A stretch of DNA of 35,464 nucleotides from Ruminococcaceae bacterium YAD3003 (GCA_900107185.1 FNPA01000018.1:1-35464); one strand, 5' to 3'; shown: positions 24,067 to 32,693, counted from the stretch's first letter. The notes: a model not told the origin generated them from the letters alone. Numbers and translations: made by a program.

Positions 24067-26973
24067 ATGATGACTGAAGATACCTTAGAACAAATGCTTA
24101 TTGTCACCCTTCAGAAGAATGGATGGTCTTATATTCCTGCAGAACAGATGCCACGTCAGGATTCAGATGTTATGGTGGAATCTATGGTTAAGTCTGCGTT
24201 AATAAGGCTAAACCCGGAAATTGCAGAGGAACCTAGTCGTGCTGACGAAGTCATATACAAGCTTCGTTCATTGATCCTTTCGGTACAACCTCATAATTTG
24301 ATAGCTCAGAACGAGAGATTTAAGAAATTGATATTTGAGGAAAATTCATTTCCCTTCGGAAAAGATGGAAGAATGGTTCCTATAAAATTCTTTGGAACTA
24401 TGACCAGAGAGAATCTTGCTAAGAATGAATATGTTGTAACCAATCAGTGGAGTTTTCCTACTAAGGAAGGCGGGAAACGTTTAGATCTGGTATTGTTGGT
24501 AAACGGTTTTCCTTTAGCTATAGGCGAGTTGAAGACACCTTTTAGAGATAGTGTAACCTGGTTAGATGGAGCTCAGGATATTGCTAAGTACGAACAGAGC
24601 ATTCCTCAAATGTTTGTAACTAATGTGTTTAACTTTGCCTCAGAAGGCAAGAGCTATCGTTATGGATCTATTAACATGCCTGTAAGTATGTGGGGGCCTT
24701 GGCATAATGCAGAGGATAAAACAGAAGGAACACTGATATCTGTACAAAAAAGCATAGTGGATATGATTACTCCTGAGAAGATCATGGATATCTTTCAGTT
24801 CTTCACTATGTTTGCTACAGACAAAAAGTATCGCAAGTACAAGATAATATGCCGTTATCAGCAGTATGAAGGTGCTAATTTAATTGTTGAAAGAGTTAAA
24901 GCTGGTTACCCCAAGAAGGGTTTAATTTGGCATTTTCAAGGTTCCGGAAAGTCACTGCTGATGGTTTTTGCAGCATATAAGCTCCGAATGCTTCCCGAGT
25001 TAAAGAATCCTTCTGTTGTCATAGTAGATGACCGCTTGGATCTCGAAACGCAGATTACAGCAACTTTCAATGCCAGCGATATTCCTAATATGGCCGCAGC
25101 AAGAACCAAAGAGGAGCTTATTAAGTTCTTTAAAGGAGATATGCGTAAGATCCTTATTACTACAATATTCCGTTTTGGTGATGTAGACAGTTGTTTGAAT
25201 GAAAGTAGCAATATTATTTTGATGGTAGATGAGGCTCATAGAACTCAGGAAGGTGATCTGGGTGAAAAGATGCGCGTCGCATTACCTAATGCCTTTTTCT
25301 TTGGATTGACTGGAACTCCAATCAATAGGATTGATAAAAATACATTCAGAACTTTTGGTGCTGTTGAGGACAAGAGTGGATATATGAGTAAGTATTCATT
25401 CTCTGATTCCATCAGAGATGGTGCTACACTGCCTTTGAAGTTCGAAGCTGTTCCGGTAGAGTTGCACGTTGATAAAGATAAGATCAACGAAGAATTTGAA
25501 TTGATGACAGCTGAATTGAGCACAGAAGATAAAGCTGAACTTTCAAAGCGAGTTAACATGAAGGCTATTATGTATGACCGCAATCGCATACGAAAGGTAT
25601 GTGAGCATATTGCCAAGCATTATCGTGAAAAGATTGAACCTAACGGTTATAAAGGCCAGGTTGTTGTATACGACCGTGAATGCTGTCTGATGTATAAAGA
25701 AGAATTGGACAAGCTTCTTGGACCAGACGCAAGCACTATTGTAATGGATACAAATAATGACAAGGCTGATAGATATAAAGCCTATCGTCGAGATCGTGAT
25801 GAAGAGGCAAAGGTTTTGGATTATTATCGTGATCCACATAGTCCATTAAAACTTGTCATTGTTACTGCCAAACTTTTAACCGGATTTGACGCCCCGATTC
25901 TTCAGGTTATGTATTTAGATAAGCCGATGAAGGATCATAATTTGCTTCAGGCTATATGCCGTACGAATAGAACATATGATGATGGTAAATCCTTCGGTTT
26001 GATTGTTGATTATATTGGTATATTCGACAATGTGGCTACAGCGCTTAACTTTGACGAAGAAAGCATGAAGAAAGTAATCTCTAATATCGATGAAGTTAAG
26101 AAGAAACTCCCAAGTTTAGTAGATGACTGTATGCAATTCTTTGTGGGAATACCCACAGACAAAGATGATTGGGAAGTGTTATTAGAGGCACAAGAAAGAT
26201 TGCCTGACGATAATACCAAAGACAAGTTTGCTGCTTACTTTAGAGTGTTAAACAGAGCTTGGGAGGCATTATCTCCGGATCCTGTACTTAGTGATTATCA
26301 GCAGAAGTATAAGTGGCTTGCTAAGATTTATCAGTCTGTAAAGCCAACAGATGATAGAGGAGCGTTAGTTTGGGCTGCATTTGGTGCAAAAACTATGGAA
26401 CTGGTTCATCAGAACATTACTGTAGGTGATGCTGATGAGACTCAGGAAATCATTACAATGGATGCAGAACTTATTGATGATTTTATAAAAGCTCAGAAGG
26501 ATATAAATAAGACAACCAAGCACATAGAGATTAATCTTGTGGCAATTATCCAGCGGCATTCTAATGATCCTAAGTACATTGCACTTGGAGAAAAACTTGA
26601 AAAATTGAGAGATCAGCATAAACAGGGATTAATTGGAAGTATCGAATTCCTGAAAATGTTGTTATCACTTGCTCGTGAAGCAGCACGTGCTGAGAGGGAA
26701 GTTGTCCCTGAAGAAGAAATAGACAAAGGCAAAGCTGCTTTAACCGAGTTGTTTAATGGCGTTAGGAACGATAAAACTCCGATTATCGTTGAGCGTGTTG
26801 TTAACGATATAGATGGCATCGTTAAAATTGTTCGTTTCGCTGGCTGGCAGAGCACTACTGAAGGAAAAAAAGAAGTAAAGAAAGCGCTTCGAAGTATTAT
26901 TTGGATTAAGTATAAGATTAAGGATCAGGATGTTTTTGATAGGGCATATGATTATATTGAACAGTACTATTAG
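24067..26973 (+). CDS. hsdR: Type I restriction enzyme subunit R (endonuclease/translocase)
   Basis: The protein has 968 residues counted from ATG 24067, which has GAGGGT 6 nt upstream. ATG 24040 has no site. The N-terminal PD-(D/E)XK nuclease domain has Asp140 (RLDLVLLV) and Glu154-x-Lys156 (GELKTP). The SF2 motor has Walker A GSGKS (292-296), DEAH (388-391), FGLTGTP, and a motif V/VI block (LLTGFDAPILQVMYLDK, QAICRTNRTY). A C-terminal helical region (about 780-968) should bind HsdM/HsdS. It translocates DNA from unmodified sites and cuts at a distance. The length is normal and no motif is missing. Last gene of the hsd locus. Confidence 0.95.
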   Translation: MMTEDTLEQMLIVTLQKNGWSYIPAEQMPRQDSDVMVESMVKSALIRLNPEIAEEPSRADEVIYKLRSLILSVQPHNLIAQNERFKKLIFEENSFPFGKDGRMVPIKFFGTMTRENLAKNEYVVTNQWSFPTKEGGKRLDLVLLVNGFPLAIGELKTPFRDSVTWLDGAQDIAKYEQSIPQMFVTNVFNFASEGKSYRYGSINMPVSMWGPWHNAEDKTEGTLISVQKSIVDMITPEKIMDIFQFFTMFATDKKYRKYKIICRYQQYEGANLIVERVKAGYPKKGLIWHFQGSGKSLLMVFAAYKLRMLPELKNPSVVIVDDRLDLETQITATFNASDIPNMAAARTKEELIKFFKGDMRKILITTIFRFGDVDSCLNESSNIILMVDEAHRTQEGDLGEKMRVALPNAFFFGLTGTPINRIDKNTFRTFGAVEDKSGYMSKYSFSDSIRDGATLPLKFEAVPVELHVDKDKINEEFELMTAELSTEDKAELSKRVNMKAIMYDRNRIRKVCEHIAKHYREKIEPNGYKGQVVVYDRECCLMYKEELDKLLGPDASTIVMDTNNDKADRYKAYRRDRDEEAKVLDYYRDPHSPLKLVIVTAKLLTGFDAPILQVMYLDKPMKDHNLLQAICRTNRTYDDGKSFGLIVDYIGIFDNVATALNFDEESMKKVISNIDEVKKKLPSLVDDCMQFFVGIPTDKDDWEVLLEAQERLPDDNTKDKFAAYFRVLNRAWEALSPDPVLSDYQQKYKWLAKIYQSVKPTDDRGALVWAAFGAKTMELVHQNITVGDADETQEIITMDAELIDDFIKAQKDINKTTKHIEINLVAIIQRHSNDPKYIALGEKLEKLRDQHKQGLIGSIEFLKMLLSLAREAARAEREVVPEEEIDKGKAALTELFNGVRNDKTPIIVERVVNDIDGIVKIVRFAGWQSTTEGKKEVKKALRSIIWIKYKIKDQDVFDRAYDYIEQYY

Positions 26974-27048
26974 TTTTAAAGAAAAACAACAAAATGATAT
27001 GTGCATTAAAGTTCTATAAAGATTAAAAAAGCAACCGAGGTTAAGGTA

Positions 27049-27909
27049 ATGGCAAAACTATTTAGTGCAGAAAAGGTCAGTTTGAAGAATAATCCTGAAA
27101 TAAAAGAAGATGTCATTCAACAATTCATTTTTGATAACCCTCAAGTCCTGGGTTTAGGCGATCTTACGCCTATTAGAAGAGAAAAAACTCAACCTTCTGG
27201 TGGAAGGCTTGATATTCTTATGGGTGATGATAATGACACAAGATATGAAATAGAGATTCAACTTGGTGCGACTGATCCTAGTCATATTATTAGAACTATT
27301 GAATACTGGGATAATGAGAGAAAGAGATATCCTCAATATGATCACTGCGCTGTCATTGTTGCAGAAGAGATTACCGGACGGTTTATGAATGTTATTCAGC
27401 TGTTCAATGGCTCTATTCCTCTCATTGCTTTACAGATGCAGGCGACAAGGATTGGTGATGATATTCAACTAAGTTTTGTGAAAGTACTTGACCGTATCTC
27501 TCTTGGAACGGATGAGGAAGAAGAGACCGAGCCTACAGACAGGAACTATTGGGAAAAGAAGAGTTCTGTTCTTAAATATGTTGATACCATTTTCAAAGAT
27601 GTATCACAGTATGCTCCCGGCTTTGAATTGAAGTATAACAAGTTTTATATTGGCTTAGCAAAAAACGGTACTGCTTCTAATTTCATATACTTTAGACCCA
27701 AGAAGAAGTTTATTTATATCCTCGCAAAATGTCCTGAAACTTCTGAAAGAAGCGAAATGCTTGATAACTCTGACCTAGAGTGGATATATGGTTCCAGAAG
27801 CAGGGCGTATCGCATAAAAATCAACAAGATAGATGAATACAAGAATAATAAGACACTAATCGAATCATTCATACGCGATGCTATGGAACATCGCAATATA
27901 GAGGTGTGA
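27049..27909 (+). CDS. Putative PD-(D/E)XK nuclease-like protein (first of three)
   Basis: The protein has 286 residues. A helical N-terminus (EDVIQQFIFDNPQVLGLG) leads to GGRLDILMG (Asp55) and then YEIEIQLG (Glu67/Glu69, Gln71), the D-(10-15)-E-x-Q/K pattern of PD-(D/E)XK nucleases. Next comes the helix ATDPSHIIRTIEYWDNERKR and a strand HCAVIVAEE. The C-terminal half (about 180-286) resembles a DUF5655-like or DUF4268-like all-purpose domain but I cannot name it. GAGG/AAGG purines precede the ATG. It lies 75 bp behind hsdR on the same strand. It may be a Gln-variant nuclease or an inactive DNA-binding fold. Confidence 0.7.
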   Translation: MAKLFSAEKVSLKNNPEIKEDVIQQFIFDNPQVLGLGDLTPIRREKTQPSGGRLDILMGDDNDTRYEIEIQLGATDPSHIIRTIEYWDNERKRYPQYDHCAVIVAEEITGRFMNVIQLFNGSIPLIALQMQATRIGDDIQLSFVKVLDRISLGTDEEEETEPTDRNYWEKKSSVLKYVDTIFKDVSQYAPGFELKYNKFYIGLAKNGTASNFIYFRPKKKFIYILAKCPETSERSEMLDNSDLEWIYGSRSRAYRIKINKIDEYKNNKTLIESFIRDAMEHRNIEV

Positions 27910-27948
27910 CAGATAGTGGTTTCAAGATATGGTTGAAGGAGATTGAAT

Positions 27949-28875
27949 ATGAAGCTCGGGAAGTTAAAAGAGATTGAAATCAGGACTGTATGGGCACACG
28001 AACAGTATGATTTTTCAAAGTGGCTTTCAGAAGAAGAAAATATAAAAGAATTAGGTGATGTACTCAACCTTTCACTAACCGATATTGAAACAGAGAAGTT
28101 CGTAGGAAGTTATCGTTGCGATATTGTCTGCAAAGACGAGCTTACCGGGAAGACCGTGCTGATTGAGAACCAGTTGGAAGCAACTAATCATGAGCATCTT
28201 GGAAAAACAATAACGTATGCATCGGGCCTTGATGCCAGTGTAGTAGTTTGGGTAGTTGCAAGTGCTAGAGAAGAACATGCTAGTGCTATTGAATGGCTGA
28301 ATAAGCATACAACATCCGATGTGGATTTCTTTCTGCTTGAAGTCCATGCATACAAAATCGGGGATTCTGCTCCAGCTCCTATGTTTAAGGTTATTGAGCA
28401 ACCTAATGATTTTGCAAAAACTGTAAGGGCCTATGCAAATAGTGGCGAATTGAACGATTCGCAAATAAAGCGTCTTGAATTTTGGAATAAGCTTAATGAT
28501 GCATTAGATCAAAAAGGGAAGCCATTCAATAAGCATAAAGCTACAACTGATCATTGGTATACCGTGGCTGTTGGATCTTCCCAATGCTATATTTCAATAG
28601 ACTTAGTAAACAAAGAACATAAAATTCGTGTTGGATTATGGGTTACAGACAACAAAGAAATGTTTGATATGTTCTATAGTCATCGTGAAGAAATTGAAAA
28701 GGTGTTTGGAGAATCGTTGGAGTGGGATAGGCTGGACAACAAAAAAGCATCTATTTTCTCAGCAAGCATTCCCGGATTGGATTTTAATAAACAAGACAAC
28801 TATTCAGAATTGATTGATATGACTATAGAAAAAGTTGTAAAGCTAAGAGAAGCAATAAAACCATTCTTAAGCTAA
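27949..28875 (+). CDS. DUF4268-type protein with PD-(D/E)XK-like N-terminal domain
   Basis: The protein has 308 residues from ATG 27949, which has AAGGAG 7 nt upstream. An in-frame TTG at 27943 overlaps the site. The N-terminal domain holds YRCDIVCKDELTGKTVLIEN, i.e. Asp and then Glu-x-Gln (IENQLEATNHEHLGK), with a following helix and VVVWVVASA, as in the restriction-endonuclease-like fold. The C-terminal half (KHKATTDHWYTVAVG onward) looks like DUF4268. Such proteins are common next to restriction systems, and their exact activity is not established. It lies 39 bp after the previous gene with the same fold type. Confidence 0.78.
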   Translation: MKLGKLKEIEIRTVWAHEQYDFSKWLSEEENIKELGDVLNLSLTDIETEKFVGSYRCDIVCKDELTGKTVLIENQLEATNHEHLGKTITYASGLDASVVVWVVASAREEHASAIEWLNKHTTSDVDFFLLEVHAYKIGDSAPAPMFKVIEQPNDFAKTVRAYANSGELNDSQIKRLEFWNKLNDALDQKGKPFNKHKATTDHWYTVAVGSSQCYISIDLVNKEHKIRVGLWVTDNKEMFDMFYSHREEIEKVFGESLEWDRLDNKKASIFSASIPGLDFNKQDNYSELIDMTIEKVVKLREAIKPFLS

Positions 28876-28950
28876 AACGATTGATTTAGCGTCAAGAATT
28901 GTTCTCATATAATAAAGGTTTTTTTAATGACTGAAAAAGGAATGTGGTTT

Positions 28951-29904
28951 ATGTCAGAGATCAAATGCATTTTTAACGGATTATCAGAACATGATATGGA
29001 CATGATGTTCCTCCAGTTGTTTTCAATTGACCCTGGTTTCGCAAGATTGTTTCTCAATATGACACCATTTTGTGAAGATGATTTCAGCATTGATAGCATA
29101 GAACTTTCCAAAGCAGACCTGAAACTTGGAGAATCAGATATAACAGTTTTGCTGACTGCTAGTAAGAAGAAAGTCGCATTGTTGATAGAGGATAAGATTG
29201 ATGCTATTGCTATGCCGGAACAAGCCTCTAGATACATTAAACGCGGTGATAAGGACAAAAAGAAAGGTGAATATGATGCATATTTCAGTTTTATTGTTTG
29301 TCCTCAGAAATACTACGATAATAACGAAGAGGCACACAAGTATCCTAATGTAATTACTTATGAGACGATTAGGAAATACCTTAGTACTAAGGATTCTCCA
29401 ATTTACTGCACATACTGTCAACAATTAGATCAGGCAATAGAGAAAGCAAAGAGGCCTCCCAAGGTTGAAGTTGATGAAAACGCTAACCGTTTCTTTAGAA
29501 AATATAAAGATTATCAGGAAGAGAATTACCCTGAACTGAATCTTACAACCAAGCGTGATGCAAATGGTTATTGGGCACACTATACGACCAGATTTGGTAC
29601 TGTTTATTTATATCATAAGATTGAGACTGGCTTTATTGACCTTACATTTAATAAAGCTTCAGATCATCTAGACGAGTTGACTATAGTTGCAGAATGGCTA
29701 AGAAAACATGGCTTCGAAAGCGTAAGTGCTGTTAAAACTGGTATGGCTGGCGCTCTCCGCGTTATCGTTCCAAAATTGAACAACCAGATTCCTTTTGAAG
29801 AAAACGATAATGATAAAATAGAAACCTGCTTCAGGACTATCAGTAAGTTAATTGAAGCAGTTAACGTTTTTGGCGTGGCTACTGGCATCTCAGATTTGAA
29901 ATAA
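28951..29904 (+). CDS. PD-(D/E)XK nuclease superfamily protein (third of three)
   Basis: The protein has 317 residues from ATG 28951, with AAAGGA 9 nt upstream. ATG 28927, which also has AAAGG, would add 8 residues. I prefer the later start because the protein then begins MSEIKCIFNGLSE, as family members do. The fold motif is SDITVLL, then VALLIEDKIDAIAMPEQASRY (Glu-Asp-Lys as E-x-K), then strand FIVCPQKYY. This is the arrangement of the PDDEXK_4-type family. The C-terminal part (about 180-317) has a beta-rich region of unknown function. A TATAAT at 28908-28913 could give it its own transcript. It completes a run of three nuclease-like genes behind hsdR. Confidence 0.78.
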   Translation: MSEIKCIFNGLSEHDMDMMFLQLFSIDPGFARLFLNMTPFCEDDFSIDSIELSKADLKLGESDITVLLTASKKKVALLIEDKIDAIAMPEQASRYIKRGDKDKKKGEYDAYFSFIVCPQKYYDNNEEAHKYPNVITYETIRKYLSTKDSPIYCTYCQQLDQAIEKAKRPPKVEVDENANRFFRKYKDYQEENYPELNLTTKRDANGYWAHYTTRFGTVYLYHKIETGFIDLTFNKASDHLDELTIVAEWLRKHGFESVSAVKTGMAGALRVIVPKLNNQIPFEENDNDKIETCFRTISKLIEAVNVFGVATGISDLK

Positions 29905-29911
29905 CTCGATT

Positions 29912-30030
29912 TTACTTGTATCCCTTTGGATGATTTTTTCTGATAGTATTCCAAAGCCTTCTTTATATATTCTGTGGTCTTATCATTAGTTCAAGGGTTT
30001 CATCGTCGGGACGGCGCCCGAGAAGTCAAT
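29912..30030 (-). pseudogene. Possible relic of a BrnA/CopG-like antitoxin
   Basis: Two minus-strand frames one base apart read IDFSGAVPTMKPLN (30030-29986) and DKTTEYIKKALEYYQKKSSK (29984 downward), the order seen in ribbon-helix-helix antitoxins that pair with BrnT-like toxins. The middle strand segment is missing and stops break the frame, so it is at most a remnant. The rest of 29905-30194 holds nothing I can support. Confidence 0.25.
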
Positions 30031-30194
30031 ATGTTTTGCGTGTTACGGGATAAATATATCATTTGGTCAAATGTGTTCCCCCGATGGTTCGAAAATGGTT
30101 ATTCCCAATCTTTAGTTTTTCTTTAGGATTGGTGAATAATTATCTTAAATTCCTCCAGTAAACTGACAGTATCAAAATGAAAGGAACTGCCAAA

Positions 30195-30914
30195 ATGAGT
30201 GAAGTAATCCTCGAGACAAGGAATCTTACCAAGAAGTACAGGGATCAGTACGCACTTAAGGATGTGAGTATTTCTTTAAAGAAGAACCACATCTATGGTT
30301 TTATTGGGGAGAACGGTGCGGGTAAGAGTACATTTATGAAGATAGTCGCAGGTCTTATTTTCCCGACAGATGGTGACATGACACTGATGGGCGAGACGGA
30401 TCCTGCAGCAATAGAAAAGAAGCGCAAGCTTGTGGGAACCATGATCGAAGGCCCCTACATGTATCCCGGATATACGGTCAGGCAGAATGTCGAGCTGCAG
30501 AGGCTCCTGGTCGGAAATCCCGATGAATCCGCAACTGACAGGATCATTGAGAAGGTCGGCCTGGGAGATTCCAAAAAGAAAAAGGCCAAAAAGCTTTCCA
30601 TGGGCATGAAGCAGAGGCTCGGCATTGCAATGGCCTTGATCGGCAATCCCAAGCTGCTTATCCTCGATGAACCGATCAACGGGCTCGACCCCAAAAATAT
30701 CGTAACGCTCAGGCATATGCTCAAACAGATCCGTGACGACAACGACTGCACGATCTTTATTTCGAGCCATATCTTAAGCGAGCTCTACCTGCTGGCGACA
30801 GATTTCATCTTTATACATAAGGGAAAGATAGTCGACACCGCAACACATGAGGAGCTGGAAGAAAAATGCAGCCAGTATATCCTGGTCAGGGACAACAACA
30901 TTCCCGCCAGATAA
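30195..30914 (+). CDS. Bcr-type ABC transporter ATP-binding protein (orphan)
   Basis: The protein has 239 residues from ATG 30195, with AAAGGA (30180-30184) 9-10 nt upstream. ATG 30177 would have no site. It has Walker A GENGAGKST, signature LSMGMKQRLGIAMAL, Walker B LLILDEPINGLDP and the H-loop in FISSHILSE. The GLDPKNI loop and the overall sequence resemble BcrA/lantibiotic-immunity type ATPases. These are usually about 300 residues and are followed by a membrane subunit, but here the protein ends soon after the ATPase core (LEEKCSQYIL) and no permease follows, because the next gene is convergent. The gene is more GC-rich than the island, so it probably belongs to the older chromosome or to another transfer event. 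Confidence 0.85.
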   Translation: MSEVILETRNLTKKYRDQYALKDVSISLKKNHIYGFIGENGAGKSTFMKIVAGLIFPTDGDMTLMGETDPAAIEKKRKLVGTMIEGPYMYPGYTVRQNVELQRLLVGNPDESATDRIIEKVGLGDSKKKKAKKLSMGMKQRLGIAMALIGNPKLLILDEPINGLDPKNIVTLRHMLKQIRDDNDCTIFISSHILSELYLLATDFIFIHKGKIVDTATHEELEEKCSQYILVRDNNIPAR

Positions 30915-30939
30915 AAGAATATGCTCCGAAAACAGTCAT

Positions 30940-31554
30940 TTAGTCTAAGTCGGGAATCGTGCCAAACTCTTCCAGCAACTCATTGCCTTCGTAGATTTTT
31001 ATGTATTGGATACCCAAATAGTCATCGTTGTCGCAACCATAAAAATAATAGATGTAAATAACATACTTTTCGGAATCTTCAGTGATTATGTTGTATTTAA
31101 CATATGAGGCATAGATGTCACTTTTATATGGAACTTCTAAGGCTTCAGAATTGATGCTTTTTACATCACCCTCGATGTATCCGAAGGTGGTTGCCGCATC
31201 TTCTTTTTCGAGCGCATCGCCGGAATAGCTTTCTTTTGCAAACAGGTAGGCGAGCTGGTCAGAATTCTTAGCGTACAAAGACGAAAAAATGCTTGAATTA
31301 TAATATTCCAATGGTTTAGCATAGGGCATGCTGTTTAGCATTGCAGACGTAAGGGCGAACATTCCGAAATAGAACACAAGCAAAATGCTGCCAAAGAGCA
31401 TAATGCCGCCGCCAACAATGCCGCCTATTCTCCTTTTACCCTTAATCGTTTTAATGATGGAGATCACGAGAAGAGCGGTGCCTCCTGCAAACAGAAGAAA
31501 CCCTACTATTACTCCGATGATACCGACTATTGAAATAATGTCTTCTATGGGCAT
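30940..31554 (-). CDS. Membrane protein with two N-terminal TM helices
   Basis: The protein has 204 residues. Two hydrophobic segments (about 8-33 and 44-72, the second Gly-rich: GGIVGGGIMLFG) are separated by a basic loop (KTIKGKRRI), followed by an extracellular-type domain rich in Tyr and acidic residues. No catalytic motif is visible. GAGGAAGAGA precedes the ATG. It is convergent with the ABC ATPase and lies downstream of another anchored protein on the same strand. Function unknown. Confidence 0.75.
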   Translation of the reverse strand: MPIEDIISIVGIIGVIVGFLLFAGGTALLVISIIKTIKGKRRIGGIVGGGIMLFGSILLVFYFGMFALTSAMLNSMPYAKPLEYYNSSIFSSLYAKNSDQLAYLFAKESYSGDALEKEDAATTFGYIEGDVKSINSEALEVPYKSDIYASYVKYNIITEDSEKYVIYIYYFYGCDNDDYLGIQYIKIYEGNELLEEFGTIPDLD

Positions 31555-31578
31555 GAAACTCTCTTCCTCAACTTTGTC

Positions 31579-31695
31579 TTAACGGAATTCCTCGAGCTCT
31601 GATCTGTACTTTATGAGCCATTCGTGGGAGTAAACCATTCTGAGTTTTAATGTGGGCGATGCAAGTTGAACGCACCTTCTTACAAAGTATTCCTT
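31579..31695 (-). other. 38-codon open frame directly after, and in frame with, the upstream stop
   Basis: After the TAA of the following minus-strand gene (ending at 31696) the same frame stays open for 38 codons (KEYFVRRCVQLASPTLKLRM and on, ending SELEEFR) up to a TAA at 31579. It has no start with a ribosome site. It looks protein-like, so it may be the lost C-terminus of the upstream gene cut off by a nonsense change, or chance. Confidence 0.3.
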
Positions 31696-32190
31696 TTAAA
31701 ACATTCTGCCCTGGGTAAATACCACGATCCGCCCGGTGTTGGGATTTACAGCCATGCCGCTTCCGTGTTTTCCGGAGCCCATAGGAGAGTATTCAATGAA
31801 CTCATAATTATATATGTTGTCGTTGATGACCTCATTGAATGGAATGTTGTTAGATAATTCAGAACCGGATGCCAACGCCTCTGAAACGCTCTTTCCATAC
31901 CATTCCGTATCTTTGCGGACGGACTGTCTGTTCATGAAATTCTTATAGTCATTGCCTTTAAGGGTAAAAGCATAGATTGAGCAATATTCTGAGAGTGAAT
32001 TCGTAAAATAGAACTCTGCATCCTCAGCGCCTTCAGGAAGTCCGATGTCCGTCCTTGTGTAAGCATAGGACCTGAATTCCTCATAAGATTTGAAATGTTT
32101 TGAACCGAGCTTCATACCGAATTTCGCGTACAGGGCACCAAGGAGGATTACAGCTATGATTACTATGAGTATGGGTTTCTTGCTTCTCAT
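31696..32190 (-). CDS. Membrane-anchored protein of unknown function
   Basis: The protein has 164 residues. A short basic N-terminus (MRSKKP) precedes one TM helix (about 6-24) and an extracellular domain. AAGGAGA lies 4 nt before the ATG. The start overlaps the stop of a small upstream ORF (ATGA), suggesting coupling. The C-terminus has SPMGSGKHGSGMAVNPNTGRIVVF, with Gly-rich turns. I recognise no family. The same frame continues open past its stop. Confidence 0.7.
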   Translation of the reverse strand: MRSKKPILIVIIAVILLGALYAKFGMKLGSKHFKSYEEFRSYAYTRTDIGLPEGAEDAEFYFTNSLSEYCSIYAFTLKGNDYKNFMNRQSVRKDTEWYGKSVSEALASGSELSNNIPFNEVINDNIYNYEFIEYSPMGSGKHGSGMAVNPNTGRIVVFTQGRMF

Positions 32191-32450
32191 ACGTTCTCCT
32201 TTGCCAAGTATTTCCTGGCCTTTTCCTTGAATGATACTCCAAAAATGGTGTATCGTTCAATCCGATGCTTGTATAGTAACTCGCAAAATAATCGACTAAG
32301 CTCCGGAGTAAAATCCGGAGTTTTTGATGCTCTGAAAAGCAAAGCGGGTCCGGTGAGCACGAAGTTAATCCTTGAGTTTCCATTTAGAGTAATTGTTTCT
32401 AATAGTCTCCAAATCTTCGATAGGGTCTGAAAACAGGTGAATATGAGCAT
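32187..32450 (-). CDS. Small ORF overlapping its neighbours, possibly a gene remnant
   Basis: The ORF has 87 codons, ending SFKEKARKYLAKENV. Its TGA overlaps the ATG of the anchored protein downstream (ATGA), which favours real translation. No ribosome site is evident before its ATG, and its 5' third overlaps another small ORF in a different frame. It may be the 3' part of one gene broken by a frameshift, with 32365-32529 as the 5' part. Confidence 0.35.
   Translation of the reverse strand: MLIFTCFQTLSKIWRLLETITLNGNSRINFVLTGPALLFRASKTPDFTPELSRLFCELLYKHRIERYTIFGVSFKEKARKYLAKENV
32301..32325 (+). terminator. Possible plus-strand terminator hairpin
   Basis: CTCCGGA (32301-32307) pairs with TCCGGAG (32314-32320), followed by TTTTT. 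No plus-strand gene is visible upstream, and the hairpin lies inside a minus-strand ORF, so its role is unclear. Confidence 0.3.
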
Positions 32451-32529
32451 CAGTAAATGCCTTTCGGACTATTCGGATGCTTTCTGCTTCCGAGAGCCTT
32501 TCAGACAAGCTTACATATTTTATATGCAT
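32365..32529 (-). CDS. 54-residue small protein with its own ribosome site
   Basis: The minus-strand ATG at 32529 has AAGGA 7 nt upstream, and the frame gives 54 residues: MHIKYVSLSERL, then EAESIRIVRKAFTDAHIHLF, ending YSKWKLKD. It is short, charged and soluble. Family unknown. It overlaps the next ORF by 86 bp in another frame, so it may instead be the front half of a frameshifted gene. Confidence 0.4.
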   Translation of the reverse strand: MHIKYVSLSERLSEAESIRIVRKAFTDAHIHLFSDPIEDLETIRNNYSKWKLKD

Positions 32530-32572
32530 TGATATATCCTTATCAATGCCTTTATATCTTTATATATGATTA

Positions 32573-32603
32573 CAAAAGAAAACCCTGAGACATATGCTCA
32601 GGG
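32573..32603 (-). terminator. Minus-strand terminator of a lost gene
   Basis: CCCTGAG (32583-32589) pairs with CTCAGGG (32597-32603). On the minus strand the hairpin is followed by TTTTCTTTT. No minus-strand gene remains directly upstream of it, which fits an integrase-type gene having been deleted. Confidence 0.55.
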
Positions 32604-32610
32604 AATTTTC

Positions 32611-32693
32611 TTGTCGTACCTAGTTTTAAAAATGTGCGATTTTTCGGCACATTGGGAGCTTTGTCGTAGTGTTGTCGTAGTATTTGTCGTAGT
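32611..32693. repeat. Direct repeats TTGTCGTAGT, att-like remnant of an integrative element
   Basis: TTGTCGTAGT occurs at 32661-32670, 32672-32681 and 32684-32693, with a variant (TTGTCGTACC) at 32611-32620. I associate such repeats with the ends of integrases and attachment regions of mobile elements in clostridia. No integrase is left here. The association is from memory, not proof. Confidence 0.4.

Noticed and set aside
30276-30770. 164-codon minus-strand frame opposite the Bcr-type ATPase
   Set aside because: It is antisense to a gene with all ABC motifs in order. Long antisense frames are common in GC-richer genes.
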